Source of the DNA: Pirellula sp.
GTDB lineage: Bacteria > Planctomycetota > Planctomycetia > Pirellulales > Pirellulaceae
NCBI GenBank assembly: GCA_021300155.1
Contig: JAJTID010000025.1
Location: 39,844 to 103,843 of the forward strand
Length of the DNA stretch: 64,000 nt
Reading direction: 5' to 3'
Below are positions 18,056 to 27,938 of the stretch, piece by piece (positions within the stretch are counted from its first letter, which is position 1; every line of letters begins with the position of its first letter). Position numbers and translations under genes: made by a program. Under the pieces are notes generated by a model. That model made no database searches. It was not told where the DNA came from and saw nothing but the letters and a program-made list of their open reading frames with translations.

Positions 18056-19062
18056 TGCAGATGACTACACAGACTACGGACGCGACTCGCTTCGATGTCG
18101 TGACGATCGGCGAAACGATGCTTCGGTTGACTCCTCCGGATTCCTTGCGATTGGGGCAAGGTGACGTGCTGCATACGCATGTGGGAGGAAGCGAATCGAA
18201 TACGGCTGTAGGCTTAGCGAAGCTGGGACGCCGAGTCGCGTGGTTATCGAGGCTAACAGATAATCCGATGGGTCGATCGATTGAACAAACCATTCGAGCG
18301 CATGGCGCGGATACCTCGCATGTGGTTTGGACGAACAGCGATCGAGTCGGACTCTACTTCCTAGAAAACGGTTCGCCTCCGCGCCCGAGCCAAGTGATCT
18401 ACGATCGCGCAGGCTCCGCATTTTCAAAATACGACGAAGAGATGTTGCCCGATCAGCTTTTTCAGCCGAGCACGTCACGCTGGCTGCACTTGACCGGCAT
18501 TACGCTTGGTCTCGGAGAAACGACGCAGCGGTTGGTGCGAAAGGCAGTTCGTCTTGCGCGCAACGCTAGTTGGAAGATAAGCTTCGATGTGAACTATCGA
18601 GCACTGTTGTGGAGCACAGCGTCTGCTAAAGATGCGTGCAATGAATTGTTCGAATCGGCGGATCTGTTGTTTCTTGCCGAACGCGATGCGCGAAATCTTT
18701 GGCAAATCGATGGCGAAGGGGACCCGCACCGCAGCATGCGCCAACTACTTGCGATCCGTTCAGGAAAGACGACCGTTATGACGCTGGGTAGCCAAGGAGC
18801 GATCGCAGGCGAAGGAGACGATAGCGTATTGCAAACGATTGAGCCTGTGCATCCCATCGGTCGCTTGGGGGGCGGGGACGCGTTCTCGGCAGGATTTTTG
18901 CACGCCTGGATAGAGGATACCGATCTAAAGATTGCGTTGAGTTGGGCAGCGGCCGCAGCTCGAATCAAATACAGTATCCCTGGAGATCTGCCATTGTTCG
19001 AAAAATCGGAAGTGCAACGCATAGTGAACGCAGGAAGCGAGAAGACAGACATTCAACGCTAG
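18055..19062 (+). CDS. kdgK: 2-keto-3-deoxygluconate kinase (PfkB family)
   Basis: A 335-residue sugar kinase that phosphorylates 2-keto-3-deoxygluconate to KDPG, the substrate of the preceding aldolase. The TAATG overlap with eda at 18053-18057 fixes the start; an in-frame TTG at 18040 is less likely. The PfkB fold is clear: the N-terminal substrate motif (TIGETMLRLTPPD, HVGGSESNTAVGLAKLGRRV) and the C-terminal ATP/anion-hole motif GGGDAFSAGFLHAW with its catalytic Asp. Substrate specificity is inferred from the eda neighbour; fructokinase-type members look similar. Ordering suggests an operon for uronate/KDG breakdown, fitting a polysaccharide-degrading planctomycete. Confidence 0.9.
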   Translation: MQMTTQTTDATRFDVVTIGETMLRLTPPDSLRLGQGDVLHTHVGGSESNTAVGLAKLGRRVAWLSRLTDNPMGRSIEQTIRAHGADTSHVVWTNSDRVGLYFLENGSPPRPSQVIYDRAGSAFSKYDEEMLPDQLFQPSTSRWLHLTGITLGLGETTQRLVRKAVRLARNASWKISFDVNYRALLWSTASAKDACNELFESADLLFLAERDARNLWQIDGEGDPHRSMRQLLAIRSGKTTVMTLGSQGAIAGEGDDSVLQTIEPVHPIGRLGGGDAFSAGFLHAWIEDTDLKIALSWAAAAARIKYSIPGDLPLFEKSEVQRIVNAGSEKTDIQR

Positions 19063-19312
19063 GGTCGTGTCCTGCAAATTATTTTTCGGAAAGTGCGTGG
19101 CTCATTAATGATCGAAGGCAGCATTAATCCACGGGTCGAAACATGCAGTTCGAAAAAATAGGGAATGCGGTTTTGACCCTTATTCAACTCACATTTTTCG
19201 ACCGACTCGACGAAACAAAAGGAATGGATGCAGCGGATTATCTTGGCCCATCCGGAAAAGCCGCTTTCACTGCTGGTTCGCCGAGCAAACGAAGCAACTG
19301 CTCAATGCGCAC

Positions 19313-20185
19313 TTACGCTCGAGATATCCACCAGAGCAGGATCGTTCCAGCGATCACTCGGTAGACAGCGAATGGAACGAATCCACGTGAACGAACCCAT
19401 TTCATGAACCAAGCAATGACCAAATAAGCGACCAGAAAACTTGTGACGAATCCGACGGCAAGACTCAGCCATTGCGTGTCTGTTGGCAATGGCTCATCAA
19501 GGAGATGCTTCAGCAATTTGTAGGAAGCAGCTGCGATCATGACAGGGATGGCGAGGAAGAAGCTAAACTCCAATGCAGCAGAACGACTCAGCCCAAAAAT
19601 CTGACCACCCGCTATAGTAGCCATAGACCGACTCGTTCCGGGGAAGGCCGCGGCCAGAATCTGAAAGAGGCCGATCGCGATCGCTTGGCGGAGGTTCATA
19701 TTCTCGATGCTCTCCGTGCTGGATTTGGAAAAGAAACGATCGACAACGACCATTGCAATGCCGCCAATAATGAGAGCCCAAGCGATGATGTCCAGCCTTT
19801 CCAGATTTTCACCGATCAGTTTATCGACTAACAAGCATGGCAGTGCGGTCACGACAAAGCTAATAAGAACCAAGCAAAGCGGATGCCGATACCACTCTTT
19901 AGAAGTTTTCATCTCGCCTGTGATCGTTCCTTCCGAGCTTTTTCGGGGTGCCAATTCATTCAAAAAAGTTCCTACGAAGTCAGTGAGTCTTGTTCGGAAG
20001 TAAACGATGACCGACAGAATTGCTCCCAGCTGAATCACAATGGCGAACATCTTCCAGAAAGGGTCGCCTCGATCGACCCCGAGGAATTCTTGAGTTAAAA
20101 CGATATGAGCTGTGGAGCTAACCGGTAAGAATTCGGTGAGGCCCTCTACGATTCCCTGAAGGAGTGCCTGAAGGATTTCTGTCAT
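19313..20185 (-). CDS. uppP: Undecaprenyl-diphosphatase UppP
   Basis: A 290-residue integral membrane enzyme that removes a phosphate from undecaprenyl diphosphate, recycling the lipid carrier of cell-wall and polysaccharide synthesis; overexpression gives bacitracin resistance. Both family motifs are present: EGLTEFLPVSSTAHIVL at residues about 15-31 with the catalytic Glu, and FPGTSRSMATIAGGQIFGLS with the active-site Ser and Arg. About eight hydrophobic helices are visible. A ~60-residue loop containing an unusual charged stretch (RKSSEGTITGEMKTSKEW) sits after helix 2. It is divergent from the next gene and has no operon partner in view. Confidence 0.97.
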   Translation of the reverse strand: MTEILQALLQGIVEGLTEFLPVSSTAHIVLTQEFLGVDRGDPFWKMFAIVIQLGAILSVIVYFRTRLTDFVGTFLNELAPRKSSEGTITGEMKTSKEWYRHPLCLVLISFVVTALPCLLVDKLIGENLERLDIIAWALIIGGIAMVVVDRFFSKSSTESIENMNLRQAIAIGLFQILAAAFPGTSRSMATIAGGQIFGLSRSAALEFSFFLAIPVMIAAASYKLLKHLLDEPLPTDTQWLSLAVGFVTSFLVAYLVIAWFMKWVRSRGFVPFAVYRVIAGTILLWWISRA

Positions 20186-20381
20186 GGGGAAACCGATCGA
20201 TGCTTCGCGTTAGTGGCCGTATCGGATAAAGTGTCGGTGTAAAGATTTTGACCGGCGAACGCAATTTTGAAGCCTAAGAATCCGAGAATTTGGCAATAAC
20301 GCGTGACGTCTAGGCTAAGTTTAACGATCGCAACGACTCTTTGGCTTGGCAAGCCATTCTAGCCGAATACACTTCGTTCTT

Positions 20382-21395
20382 ATGAAGCCAAGACTCAGAC
20401 TATGGGGGAAGAAAAAAGGGGGCCGGATGACCGGCTGGTGGATCATCGGGTCCTTTGGAGAAGCATCGTTCTTTGCAGCTTGTTTTTTGATTGGAGTGCT
20501 TTGTTTAAGCATTTCCATTACTTCGCTACAAGTTGGGTCCGGTTTTTGGCTCCTGGTCTGGGTGTCGAGTGCGCTCATTATTCTAGGGGCCATCGGATTT
20601 TGGTATCGGGTTCTTAAGGTTGTTACAAGCGATGAACATCGAGAAGCCATATCGCACAGCGGTTTGATTCCTGGCCCGACAGCGAAATCAAAATACGTTC
20701 CTCCACCCATGATACCGCTGCTCGAACCATTCACGGATAGCCCTGGTGCGAAGCTCGCGTTTCGGTTGCCATGTCCCTCTCAAGACACTCTGGCATTGAT
20801 CGGTATTGGTGGCTTTGCGATGTCGTGGAATGCAATGCTAGCCATCTTTTTTGTTGTGGCGATCCGAAGTTTGTTTGAGGGAAACATTCAGTACAGGCTC
20901 ATTCTTCTTCTAATACCAGGTATCTATATCGGTTGGCGTTCTGGCAGGTTGTTTTTCATGTCTTATGTTCAGGCACTTGGAATAGGATCTACCACAGTAG
21001 AAATCGAAGATTTGCCGCTCATACCTGGCAAGTCATATCGAGTCTTACTGGTCCAGTATGGCAAATTGGTCATCAAGAAGTTGACAATGAGACTGGTTTG
21101 TGAAGAAGAAAGCACTTATCATTATGGGACGGACATTCGGACTGAAAGGTCGGTGGTTCGTGAGCAGAGTGTCATCGTTCAAGGAAGGTCGAGAATCGAC
21201 TGGGGACGCCCTTTAGAAATGGAGGGTATCGTTTCTATACCAAATGATGCAATGCACTCCTTTCAAAGTCTTCATAACGCAATTCATTGGAAACTCATCG
21301 TCGAAGGAGAGGCGAATCGATGGCCATCGTACTCCCGAAGTTTCCCCGTAGTGGTATATCCTCGCGCCGCCTCCAAGCCAGCGAGTGCAGACTAA
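20382..21395 (+). CDS. Membrane protein with C-terminal arrestin-like beta region, function unknown
   Basis: The protein has 337 residues. The ATG at 20382 is preferred over an upstream TTG. Two pairs of transmembrane helices are visible (residues about 25-70 and 135-185). The C-terminal part (about 195-325) is beta-rich: an EIEDLPLIPGKSYRVLL motif, LTMRLVCEEESTYHYGTDIR, then a hydrophobic-patterned KLIVEGEANRWPSYSRSFPV. This arrangement resembles eukaryotic-type arrestin/Vps26-like beta-sandwiches and bacterial DUF3592-type proteins; the assignment is inferred from pattern only. The stop overlaps the start of the next gene (TAATG), so the two are coupled and their products probably interact. 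Confidence 0.75.
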   Translation: MKPRLRLWGKKKGGRMTGWWIIGSFGEASFFAACFLIGVLCLSISITSLQVGSGFWLLVWVSSALIILGAIGFWYRVLKVVTSDEHREAISHSGLIPGPTAKSKYVPPPMIPLLEPFTDSPGAKLAFRLPCPSQDTLALIGIGGFAMSWNAMLAIFFVVAIRSLFEGNIQYRLILLLIPGIYIGWRSGRLFFMSYVQALGIGSTTVEIEDLPLIPGKSYRVLLVQYGKLVIKKLTMRLVCEEESTYHYGTDIRTERSVVREQSVIVQGRSRIDWGRPLEMEGIVSIPNDAMHSFQSLHNAIHWKLIVEGEANRWPSYSRSFPVVVYPRAASKPASAD

Positions 21396-21766
21396 TGATC
21401 AGTTTGCTTGGGCTACAACCAGCCTACATGCCGAACGACGAGTTGGAGTTCGATTATTCGGTTTCCAACATTGATCAATCGTCCATCACGGCAGTCGAAG
21501 TATCTGTATTGTGGTTGACCGAGGGCAAAGGCACGGAAGACATGGGGGTGCATTTCTTCCAACGTCTCAGCGGCAACTCTCTGAATTCCATTCAATGGAA
21601 TCAGCCGCAGCGTGTTCATGTCCCATTGCCCGAGTCTCCGCTTTCCTACGAAGGAACCATCGTCAAAATTTCGTGGTGCATACGAGTTCGATTCTATTTC
21701 GCAGACGGTACTGAGTTGGTCTCCCAAGAGCCTTTCTATTTGGGAACCGTTACCAAAGCTCTTTAG
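21395..21766 (+). CDS. Small beta-rich arrestin-like partner protein
   Basis: A 123-residue soluble protein with no signal peptide. The frame is open to 21287, but the TAATG overlap at 21393-21397 fixes the start. It has the alternating hydrophobic pattern of a beta-sandwich, with LEFDYSVSNIDQSSITAVEV near the N-terminus and VKISWCIRVRFYFADGTELV near the C-terminus. The latter resembles the end of arrestin-like N domains (sandwich strand with a W-x-I-R core). It could be the missing half of the beta-sandwich of the upstream gene, that is, a split arrestin-like protein. No family is assigned. Confidence 0.7.
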   Translation: MISLLGLQPAYMPNDELEFDYSVSNIDQSSITAVEVSVLWLTEGKGTEDMGVHFFQRLSGNSLNSIQWNQPQRVHVPLPESPLSYEGTIVKISWCIRVRFYFADGTELVSQEPFYLGTVTKAL

Positions 21767-21895
21767 AAGCCATCGCCTCTTGGAAGTAGGGCCGGTGGTT
21801 GTGCTTCGCTCAATCAGCCAATGTTAGAGCCAGCCAAAGTTAGAACAGCTCGTTCTCCCAACCAGGTTGGATCTCAAGAATCTTCCTTAGCGGGA

Positions 21896-23005
21896 TTAAC
21901 GATCCTTGGATATGTTTTTGGAAGGCTTCTTTTTTCCAATGTCCGAATCTGCTTTGGGTCTCTTTTGAGATTTCGGCTGGGCCTTTAATTGGTTCTGTAG
22001 CTCCGTAACTTCAAGCGTTCTGGCTTCTAGCATTTTTGCCGTCTCTTGATTGGAACGTTCGATCTCAGCCATTTTCTTTTCAAATGATTCCGATTGAACT
22101 CGTATCATTTCTTGAAGCTTCTCTCGCTCCCTGGCCGCGACTGCGAGCTGTTCCGCCAGCTTCAAATTCTCAGCCTTCATTTGCTCGACGGCTTGCAAGG
22201 TAGCAGCCATGGCTGCGCTTCGGTCTGGTGCAGGAATTGGAGATGGGATTGGTGCTTCGTTGGTCTTGATCGCTGGCTGAAGCGTTTCTTCCTGCGCGAC
22301 GGCGGGAGCTTGTACGTTTGCGTCAATGCTTGGAGCAGTTTCTTTTGGACTTCGAACGGGTGCTATCGTCTCTGGACTAGTGGGAGCGTCGATAACGGTC
22401 GCATCTCCCTTTTCCTGATGTCCGCTCATGATCTGAGCGGACATGACTTTCGCGCCATTAGGCAATTCCAATTGCTGAAAGAATTGCTTCCTTGCTTCAG
22501 GTGGAAGGGACTCTAGTCGGAAATCTTCGGGTTTGGGGGTGGGAGGCCGAAACTCTTGGATAACCAATCCGGAGGCTTCCAATTGCTTTGCGGTTCCCGC
22601 CGTGATGAGCCCCGATGCACCAAAGGAAGCGCCTACCTTGGGGGCGAGATCGCCCTCGCTCGCAGGACGGTTGACCTGTTGAGTGGAAGGAGTGAATCTT
22701 TGCGTTGGATTTGAAGCCGACGGCTGAATCAGCTCTGGTTTGTTGGTTGAAGCTGCTGAGGGCACAAGGGCTGGGAGTCCTAGTCGTTCTCGGCAGATAG
22801 CGCAGTTCAGGACATCGCTTGAATATTTGCTCAGGTCGATTGGGCCAGAGCGAATCGATGGAACATGCTGGAGTTGCGCATTTGGAAAGGCAGCGATGCT
22901 CGTGGCGGATGGAATGGTGTTTGTCTGCGCTTGCAAACCTGACGCTAGAGCGAGTGCCCCACAAAAAACGCCGACAACCAACATTGCTCTTCGTGGATTT
23001 CGCAT
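21896..23005 (-). CDS. Secreted proline-rich protein with C-terminal coiled coil
   Basis: The protein has 369 residues. The frame extends to 23155, but the ATG at 23005 starts a signal peptide (MRNPRRAMLVVGVFCGALAL..., cleaved after LQAQ). A Cys pair with spacing CAIC near residue 66 (LNCAICRERLGLP) suggests a small metal or disulfide site. The middle is Pro/Ser/Thr-rich and low in structure; residues about 255-345 are a heptad-patterned coiled coil (AVEQMKAENLKLAEQLAVAA ... MLEARTLEVTELQNQLKAQP), ending in a Lys-rich tail. No known domain. It is probably a cell-envelope or periplasmic spacer protein. Confidence 0.8.
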   Translation of the reverse strand: MRNPRRAMLVVGVFCGALALASGLQAQTNTIPSATSIAAFPNAQLQHVPSIRSGPIDLSKYSSDVLNCAICRERLGLPALVPSAASTNKPELIQPSASNPTQRFTPSTQQVNRPASEGDLAPKVGASFGASGLITAGTAKQLEASGLVIQEFRPPTPKPEDFRLESLPPEARKQFFQQLELPNGAKVMSAQIMSGHQEKGDATVIDAPTSPETIAPVRSPKETAPSIDANVQAPAVAQEETLQPAIKTNEAPIPSPIPAPDRSAAMAATLQAVEQMKAENLKLAEQLAVAAREREKLQEMIRVQSESFEKKMAEIERSNQETAKMLEARTLEVTELQNQLKAQPKSQKRPKADSDIGKKKPSKNISKDR

Positions 23006-23267
23006 AAGTCTATTCGAGGCTATCTGGGTGGTCAGGGAACGTTCGTACGGATTCAGTATACTCACGGAAAAATCGAGATTGCATGCAATTTGATTGGTTT
23101 TTCGTTGGAAGGGAGCAGACTCACATCGATTTTTCCAACCGTTTCTTGGTAGCATGCCGACCGTCCCGACTTGGCACCCCAGGATGGGGCTATTAGAGAA
23201 CCGCAGTTGATTGCGTCCTTGATTTGGACTGTTTCCTTCAACAAGCCGACACGATGAAGTTTACCCA

Positions 23268-23642
23268 ATGAAATCCATCAAATTCTTGAGTCTGATCTTG
23301 ATGTGTGCCACCAGCAGTTTGGCGCTCATTCTCCCCGCGATTGGTGTCGTATCCTTTCCGCGGCAATTGACAGATCCGTCCGCTCGGTCCGCGATCCAAG
23401 CCGTGGGGCAAACGCCAGGCATGGAAAACTATTTGGCTCCTTCGGGCCAACCGAGCTTCGCAGTGTCGGCACCCTACCTGAATTCTGAGGGGATGCCCCC
23501 CTCCTTGGGAAATGGTCCACTGGTTCCGAATACCCCTGTGAATAAGATGGGGATGGGGCTTTGGCTATTACTGGTGTCAACGTGGTTTGTGTCACTGTTT
23601 CTTTGGACGATCGCTCCGAGTCCTGGCGCAAGCAAACGTTAG
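23268..23642 (+). CDS. Small exported membrane protein, function unknown
   Basis: A 124-residue protein with an N-terminal hydrophobic signal (MKSIKFLSLILMCATSSLAL) and a C-terminal transmembrane helix (GLWLLLVSTWFVSLFLWTIA), separated by a ~70-residue loop rich in Pro, Ser and Gly. It is preceded by the weak start region gtttacccaATG without a clear Shine-Dalgarno site. No relatives are recognised. The type of protein (single loop, two hydrophobic ends) is common in planctomycete genomes. Confidence 0.65.
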   Translation: MKSIKFLSLILMCATSSLALILPAIGVVSFPRQLTDPSARSAIQAVGQTPGMENYLAPSGQPSFAVSAPYLNSEGMPPSLGNGPLVPNTPVNKMGMGLWLLLVSTWFVSLFLWTIAPSPGASKR

Positions 23643-23824
23643 AAAGCGAACGTTTGTTGATCGCTTCAAACTGGTTCCGAAAACGAAGACTTCCAATGGG
23701 GGGTAGGTGCTAGCTCGGACTCGATGTACTAAGATAAGTGCGTCCCCCAATTGAGCCATCCTTTCTGTCGCGTCGTATTCGCGATTATGGTTTGATCTAC
23801 GGTCCTACCAACATCGGGCAACTT

Positions 23825-24856
23825 ATGAAAAATCGCATCGTTGAGAACATATCCAGACTTGGGCTTCTATTCATCACGACTTGGTTAGGTTTTTCCATGA
23901 CAACATTCGGCCAGTCTTCCCGCACGTTGGGCAAAATCGAAGTCATGGACACTGCCCTCGAAAAAGTCTTGGCCAAGGATGCAAAGATAGAAGTATTGGC
24001 AGACGGATTCACTTGGACTGAAGGCCCGGTGTGGATTGGTAGTGCGAAAGAGGGGCACCTATTGTTTTCCGATATTCCCCGCAATAGCATCTTCAAATGG
24101 ACGGCATCGAAAGGTGTCGAATTGTTCATGAACCCGTCTGGTTATACAGGGGTTACCTATTACGGATTGGAGCCAGGGAGCAACGGTTTGCTGCTGGACA
24201 AGGATGGAAATTTGGTACTTTGCGAGCATGGGGATCGCAGGGTAAGCGTGCTGACTCCACAGGGAGGCAAGAAAACGCTCGCGGACAACTACCAAGGCAA
24301 GCGACTGAACAGCCCCAACGATGGTGCATTGAAATCCAACGGCGACATTTACTTCACGGACCCACCGTATGGGCTCCCTGCACGGGAGAACGACCCACGC
24401 CGTGAACTGGACCATTTTGGGGTCTACCGCATTTCCAAGAAAGATGGCTCCGTCACGCTTCTCACCACGGAACTGCAAAGACCGAACGGTATTGGTTTTT
24501 CACCGGACGAAAAAACGTTGTATGTCGCTCAGAGCGATCCGAAAAAGGCGATCTGGATGAGCTTTCCGATCAAGGATGATGGTACGCTGGGTCCGGGCAA
24601 ACTCTTTTTCGATGCCACTAGCGAAGTCGGAAAAATGCCCGGACTTCCCGATGGACTTTCGGTCGATGAAAAGGGGAATTTGTGGGCAAGTGGACCAGGC
24701 GGAATCTGGATTTTCAGTCCAGAGGCGAAGCTGCTCGGCAGGATAAACACAGGAGAGAGGACGAGCAATTGTGCTTTTGGCGAAGATGGCACCACACTTT
24801 TCATGACAGTTGACCACTATCTCTGTCGGATCAAGACCAAAGTTCGCGGCAAGTAG
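23825..24856 (+). CDS. Exported SMP-30/gluconolactonase-type lactonase
   Basis: A 343-residue six-bladed propeller enzyme. The ATG at 23825 begins a signal peptide ending near TTFGQ; the longer frame to 23738 has no signal. The family's metal ligands are visible: Glu in FTWTEGPVW, Asn in LNSPNDGALKSNG, and Asp in LPDGLSVDEKG; YFTDPPYGL and RPNGIGFSPDEKTLYVAQS mark other blades. The enzyme hydrolyses sugar lactones, gluconolactone being the classical substrate, so it would act in the periplasm on oxidised sugars made by exported dehydrogenases such as the Gfo/Idh/MocA protein at 3044. The substrate is inferred. Confidence 0.92.
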   Translation: MKNRIVENISRLGLLFITTWLGFSMTTFGQSSRTLGKIEVMDTALEKVLAKDAKIEVLADGFTWTEGPVWIGSAKEGHLLFSDIPRNSIFKWTASKGVELFMNPSGYTGVTYYGLEPGSNGLLLDKDGNLVLCEHGDRRVSVLTPQGGKKTLADNYQGKRLNSPNDGALKSNGDIYFTDPPYGLPARENDPRRELDHFGVYRISKKDGSVTLLTTELQRPNGIGFSPDEKTLYVAQSDPKKAIWMSFPIKDDGTLGPGKLFFDATSEVGKMPGLPDGLSVDEKGNLWASGPGGIWIFSPEAKLLGRINTGERTSNCAFGEDGTTLFMTVDHYLCRIKTKVRGK

Positions 24857-25127
24857 ACAAATCGATTTTGGTAATCTATCGACGATTCTCGGCATTTGGC
24901 TACAATTTCACGCAGAGGGAAATTCTGCTTTGTGAAGAGGGGCAAAGATCTGCCCCGTATCGGTTGCCAATGCCTTTCAAGCCGATTTTCGTCGGCGACT
25001 TTAGTCCCTTGGGATTGCAATTCCTAATGAGATATCCTAGTAACGCACATAAGCGGGATACATAATCAGGCCTACCGATAGATCGGCTCCATCTACCCGA
25101 ACCAACCTTTTCTAAAGTTCTACGAAA

Positions 25128-27881
25128 ATGAATACTTACAGTCTCGATTACATCGACGACTTATATGTTCGCTACATACAAGATCCGAACAGCGTGTCTG
25201 ACGTATGGCGAAAGTACTTTGAAGAATTTTCATTAGCCTCTCAGTCTGAGGGGCTCTACTCATCGGGAGATGGGCAGCCCGCGAATGGCAATGCGACTGA
25301 ACTGAACGATGCATTGTGGCTGGCTCGAATGCAAGAGAGGGTGGACCAGCTCGTACGCGAGTATCGGGTGCGTGGGCATTTGATGGCCAAGATCGATCCA
25401 TTGGGGTTGCACAGAAAAGGCCCGCCAGAACTCGATCCTAGATCGCATGGCCTGACAGAAGAGGACATGAATCGTCCGTTTACGTCGCCGACTTTGGAGT
25501 ATGCGAACGGTCGCACCGTCGGTGACATCATTGAGAAGCTACGCAATACCTATTGTCGTAGCATCGGAGCCCAGTTCATGCATGTTGACAATCGCAACAT
25601 TCGCGATTGGCTTCAGCGACGAATGGAATCGAGCGAGAACAGATTGCCGTTGTCTCGCGACGTTCAGACTCGCATTTACACCAAGCTAGCTGACGCAACC
25701 ATTTTTGAAGAGTTCGTCCGCAAGAAATATGCTATGGCCAAAACCTTCTCACTGGAAGGTGCCGAGAGCCTTATACCTCTTCTGGATCGTGCTTTTGAAA
25801 AAGCCGGCCAGCATCAGGTCAAAGGCGTCGTGTTGGCGATGGCGCATCGCGGTCGCCTCAACGTGTTGGCGAATATCATGGGCAAACGACCTCAGAATAT
25901 TTTCTGGGCATTTGATGATCCAAAGCCAGAGTTGTTTCGTGGCGGTGGGGACGTCAAATACCACATGGGATATAGCTCAGATTGGACAACGAGCACAGGT
26001 CAGACGATTCATATCTCACTGTGCTTTAATCCAAGCCACCTTGAGTTCGTTAACCCGGTTGCGTTAGGACGCTGTCGATCCAAACAAGATCGCGCCGGCG
26101 ATATCACACGCAATGAGCACATGACCGTTCTCATTCACGGTGACGCAGCCTTTATCGGCGAAGGTATTGTTCAGGAAACACTGAACCTCAGCGAACTGCC
26201 AGGCTATCGAACGGGTGGCACACTACATATCGTGTTAAACAACCAAATCGGGTTTACGACCGAACCCGAGGAGAGTCGCAGCAGTACCTATGCGAGCGAC
26301 ATTGCCAAGATGCTGCAAATACCGGTCTTTCACGTCAATGGAGAGGATCCGGAGGCAGTCGCACAAGTGGTCAACTTAGCGATGGATTTCCGAAAGGAGT
26401 TCGAAAAAGACGTCGTCATTGATATGTATGCCTATCGCAGATTAGGCCACAATGAAGGTGATGAACCGCGTTTTACGCAGCCATTGATGTATGCAGCGAT
26501 CGACAGCAAGAAGCCAGTTCGTGACAGCTATCTCGAACATCTCCTCAACATGAATGGTCTGAGTCGCCAAGAAGCCGATTCGATTTCCGAGGTGCGCCAC
26601 AATCGCTTATCTCGTGAGTTTGAATTGGCAAAGAGCGAGCCCTTTGTTTACGACTTGTCTAGCCTCGCAGGGATTTGGGACGGCTACTTCGGAGGCCCAG
26701 AACCGACCGACGAGCATGTTACCACAGGGATCCCAAAAGCGCGAGCCTCGGATTTGTTGACCAGATCCTGTGCGATCCCAGAAGGATTCAAACCGCACAA
26801 AAAGCTAGCACGCATATTGGACGATAGACGAGAGATCGCGAACGGCAAGCAACCAGTCGATTGGGCGTCGGCCGAAATGATGGTTTTCGCATCGCTCGTC
26901 ACGGAAGGGCATCCGGTGCGATTGACGGGTCAAGATTGCGAGCGAGGGACTTTTTCACATCGGCATTCTGTGATTCACGATGAGAAAGATAATCGAAAGT
27001 ATATGCCGCTGGCGCACTTAGCGCCGGATCAGGCCACCATCGAAATCATCAATAGTCCTCTATCCGAGTCTGCTGTTTTGGGGTTCGAATACGGATACAG
27101 CCTGGACTGCCCAGAAGGATTGATCGCGTGGGAGGCACAGTTCGGAGACTTTTCAAATGTTGCACAATGCATCATTGATCAGTTCATCGCGAGTGCAGAA
27201 GATAAATGGAAGCGTTTGAGTCGTCTCGTGATGCTGTTGCCACACGGCTTCGAAGGCCAAGGGCCAGAGCATTGCAGCGCTCGTCTCGAACGCTTTTTGT
27301 TGATGGCGGCAGAGCACAATATCATCGTGGCTCAGCCATCGACACCATCGCAATACTTCCATCTGCTGAGACGCCAAGTGAAATCCAAGTGGAGCAAGCC
27401 TCTCGTGGTGATGACACCAAAGAGTCTGTTGCGTCACAAAGCATGTGTATCCACGTTGGATGACATCGAGCATGGTTCCTTCCAAAAGATTTTAGGAGAT
27501 ACCCGCCCAGCAGGTACGCCCACCTCGAGGATCGTCATCAGCAGCGGCAAGGCTTACTACGATTTGTTGGAAGAACGAACACGTCTCAATCGCGATGATG
27601 TCGCGTTGATTCGAATCGAGCAATTCTATCCGTTGGAGGCAAAGAAAGTTCTCGAAGCTTTGAATGAGTACCCAGCAGGATTGCCACTTTATTGGTATCA
27701 AGATGAGCCTAGCAACATGGGTGCTTGGCAGTTTGTAAAGATCCATTGGGGTGATGAACTGGCACCGAAGTTCAAGCTACAACGCATTTCTCGAGCAGAA
27801 TCTGCCAGCCCATCGACGGGTTCGATGCGAGCTCATAAACTGGAAGAGCGCGAGTTGTTGAATGCCGCTTTTGGTCTCTAG
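25128..27881 (+). CDS. sucA: 2-oxoglutarate dehydrogenase E1 component
   Basis: The thiamine-diphosphate E1 subunit of the 2-oxoglutarate dehydrogenase complex, which decarboxylates 2-oxoglutarate and transfers the succinyl group to the lipoyl E2. It has 917 residues, close to the usual 930. Visible family features: N-terminal YIDDLYVRYIQDPNSVSDVW (E2-binding region), LAMAHRGRLNVLANIMGKRP, the ThDP-binding HGDAAFIGEGIVQETLN, MYAYRRLGHNEGDEPRFTQP, and the C-terminal TGQDCERGTFSHRHSVI and VMLLPHGFEGQGPEHCSARL. The E2 and E3 genes are not in this window, so the complex is encoded at separate loci. No operon partner is close upstream. Confidence 0.97.
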   Translation: MNTYSLDYIDDLYVRYIQDPNSVSDVWRKYFEEFSLASQSEGLYSSGDGQPANGNATELNDALWLARMQERVDQLVREYRVRGHLMAKIDPLGLHRKGPPELDPRSHGLTEEDMNRPFTSPTLEYANGRTVGDIIEKLRNTYCRSIGAQFMHVDNRNIRDWLQRRMESSENRLPLSRDVQTRIYTKLADATIFEEFVRKKYAMAKTFSLEGAESLIPLLDRAFEKAGQHQVKGVVLAMAHRGRLNVLANIMGKRPQNIFWAFDDPKPELFRGGGDVKYHMGYSSDWTTSTGQTIHISLCFNPSHLEFVNPVALGRCRSKQDRAGDITRNEHMTVLIHGDAAFIGEGIVQETLNLSELPGYRTGGTLHIVLNNQIGFTTEPEESRSSTYASDIAKMLQIPVFHVNGEDPEAVAQVVNLAMDFRKEFEKDVVIDMYAYRRLGHNEGDEPRFTQPLMYAAIDSKKPVRDSYLEHLLNMNGLSRQEADSISEVRHNRLSREFELAKSEPFVYDLSSLAGIWDGYFGGPEPTDEHVTTGIPKARASDLLTRSCAIPEGFKPHKKLARILDDRREIANGKQPVDWASAEMMVFASLVTEGHPVRLTGQDCERGTFSHRHSVIHDEKDNRKYMPLAHLAPDQATIEIINSPLSESAVLGFEYGYSLDCPEGLIAWEAQFGDFSNVAQCIIDQFIASAEDKWKRLSRLVMLLPHGFEGQGPEHCSARLERFLLMAAEHNIIVAQPSTPSQYFHLLRRQVKSKWSKPLVVMTPKSLLRHKACVSTLDDIEHGSFQKILGDTRPAGTPTSRIVISSGKAYYDLLEERTRLNRDDVALIRIEQFYPLEAKKVLEALNEYPAGLPLYWYQDEPSNMGAWQFVKIHWGDELAPKFKLQRISRAESASPSTGSMRAHKLEERELLNAAFGL

Positions 27882-27904
27882 CGCTTGGCTAGACCCAGGC
27901 ACTG

Positions 27905-27933
27905 GGAATAGACGGTACAGGGAATAGACGGTT
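27905..27933. repeat. Short tandem duplication after sucA
   Basis: GGGAATAGACGGT occurs at 27905-27917 and again at 27921-27933, a period of 16 bases, immediately before the start of the next gene at 27939. Confidence 0.9.
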
Positions 27934-27938
27934 GAACT

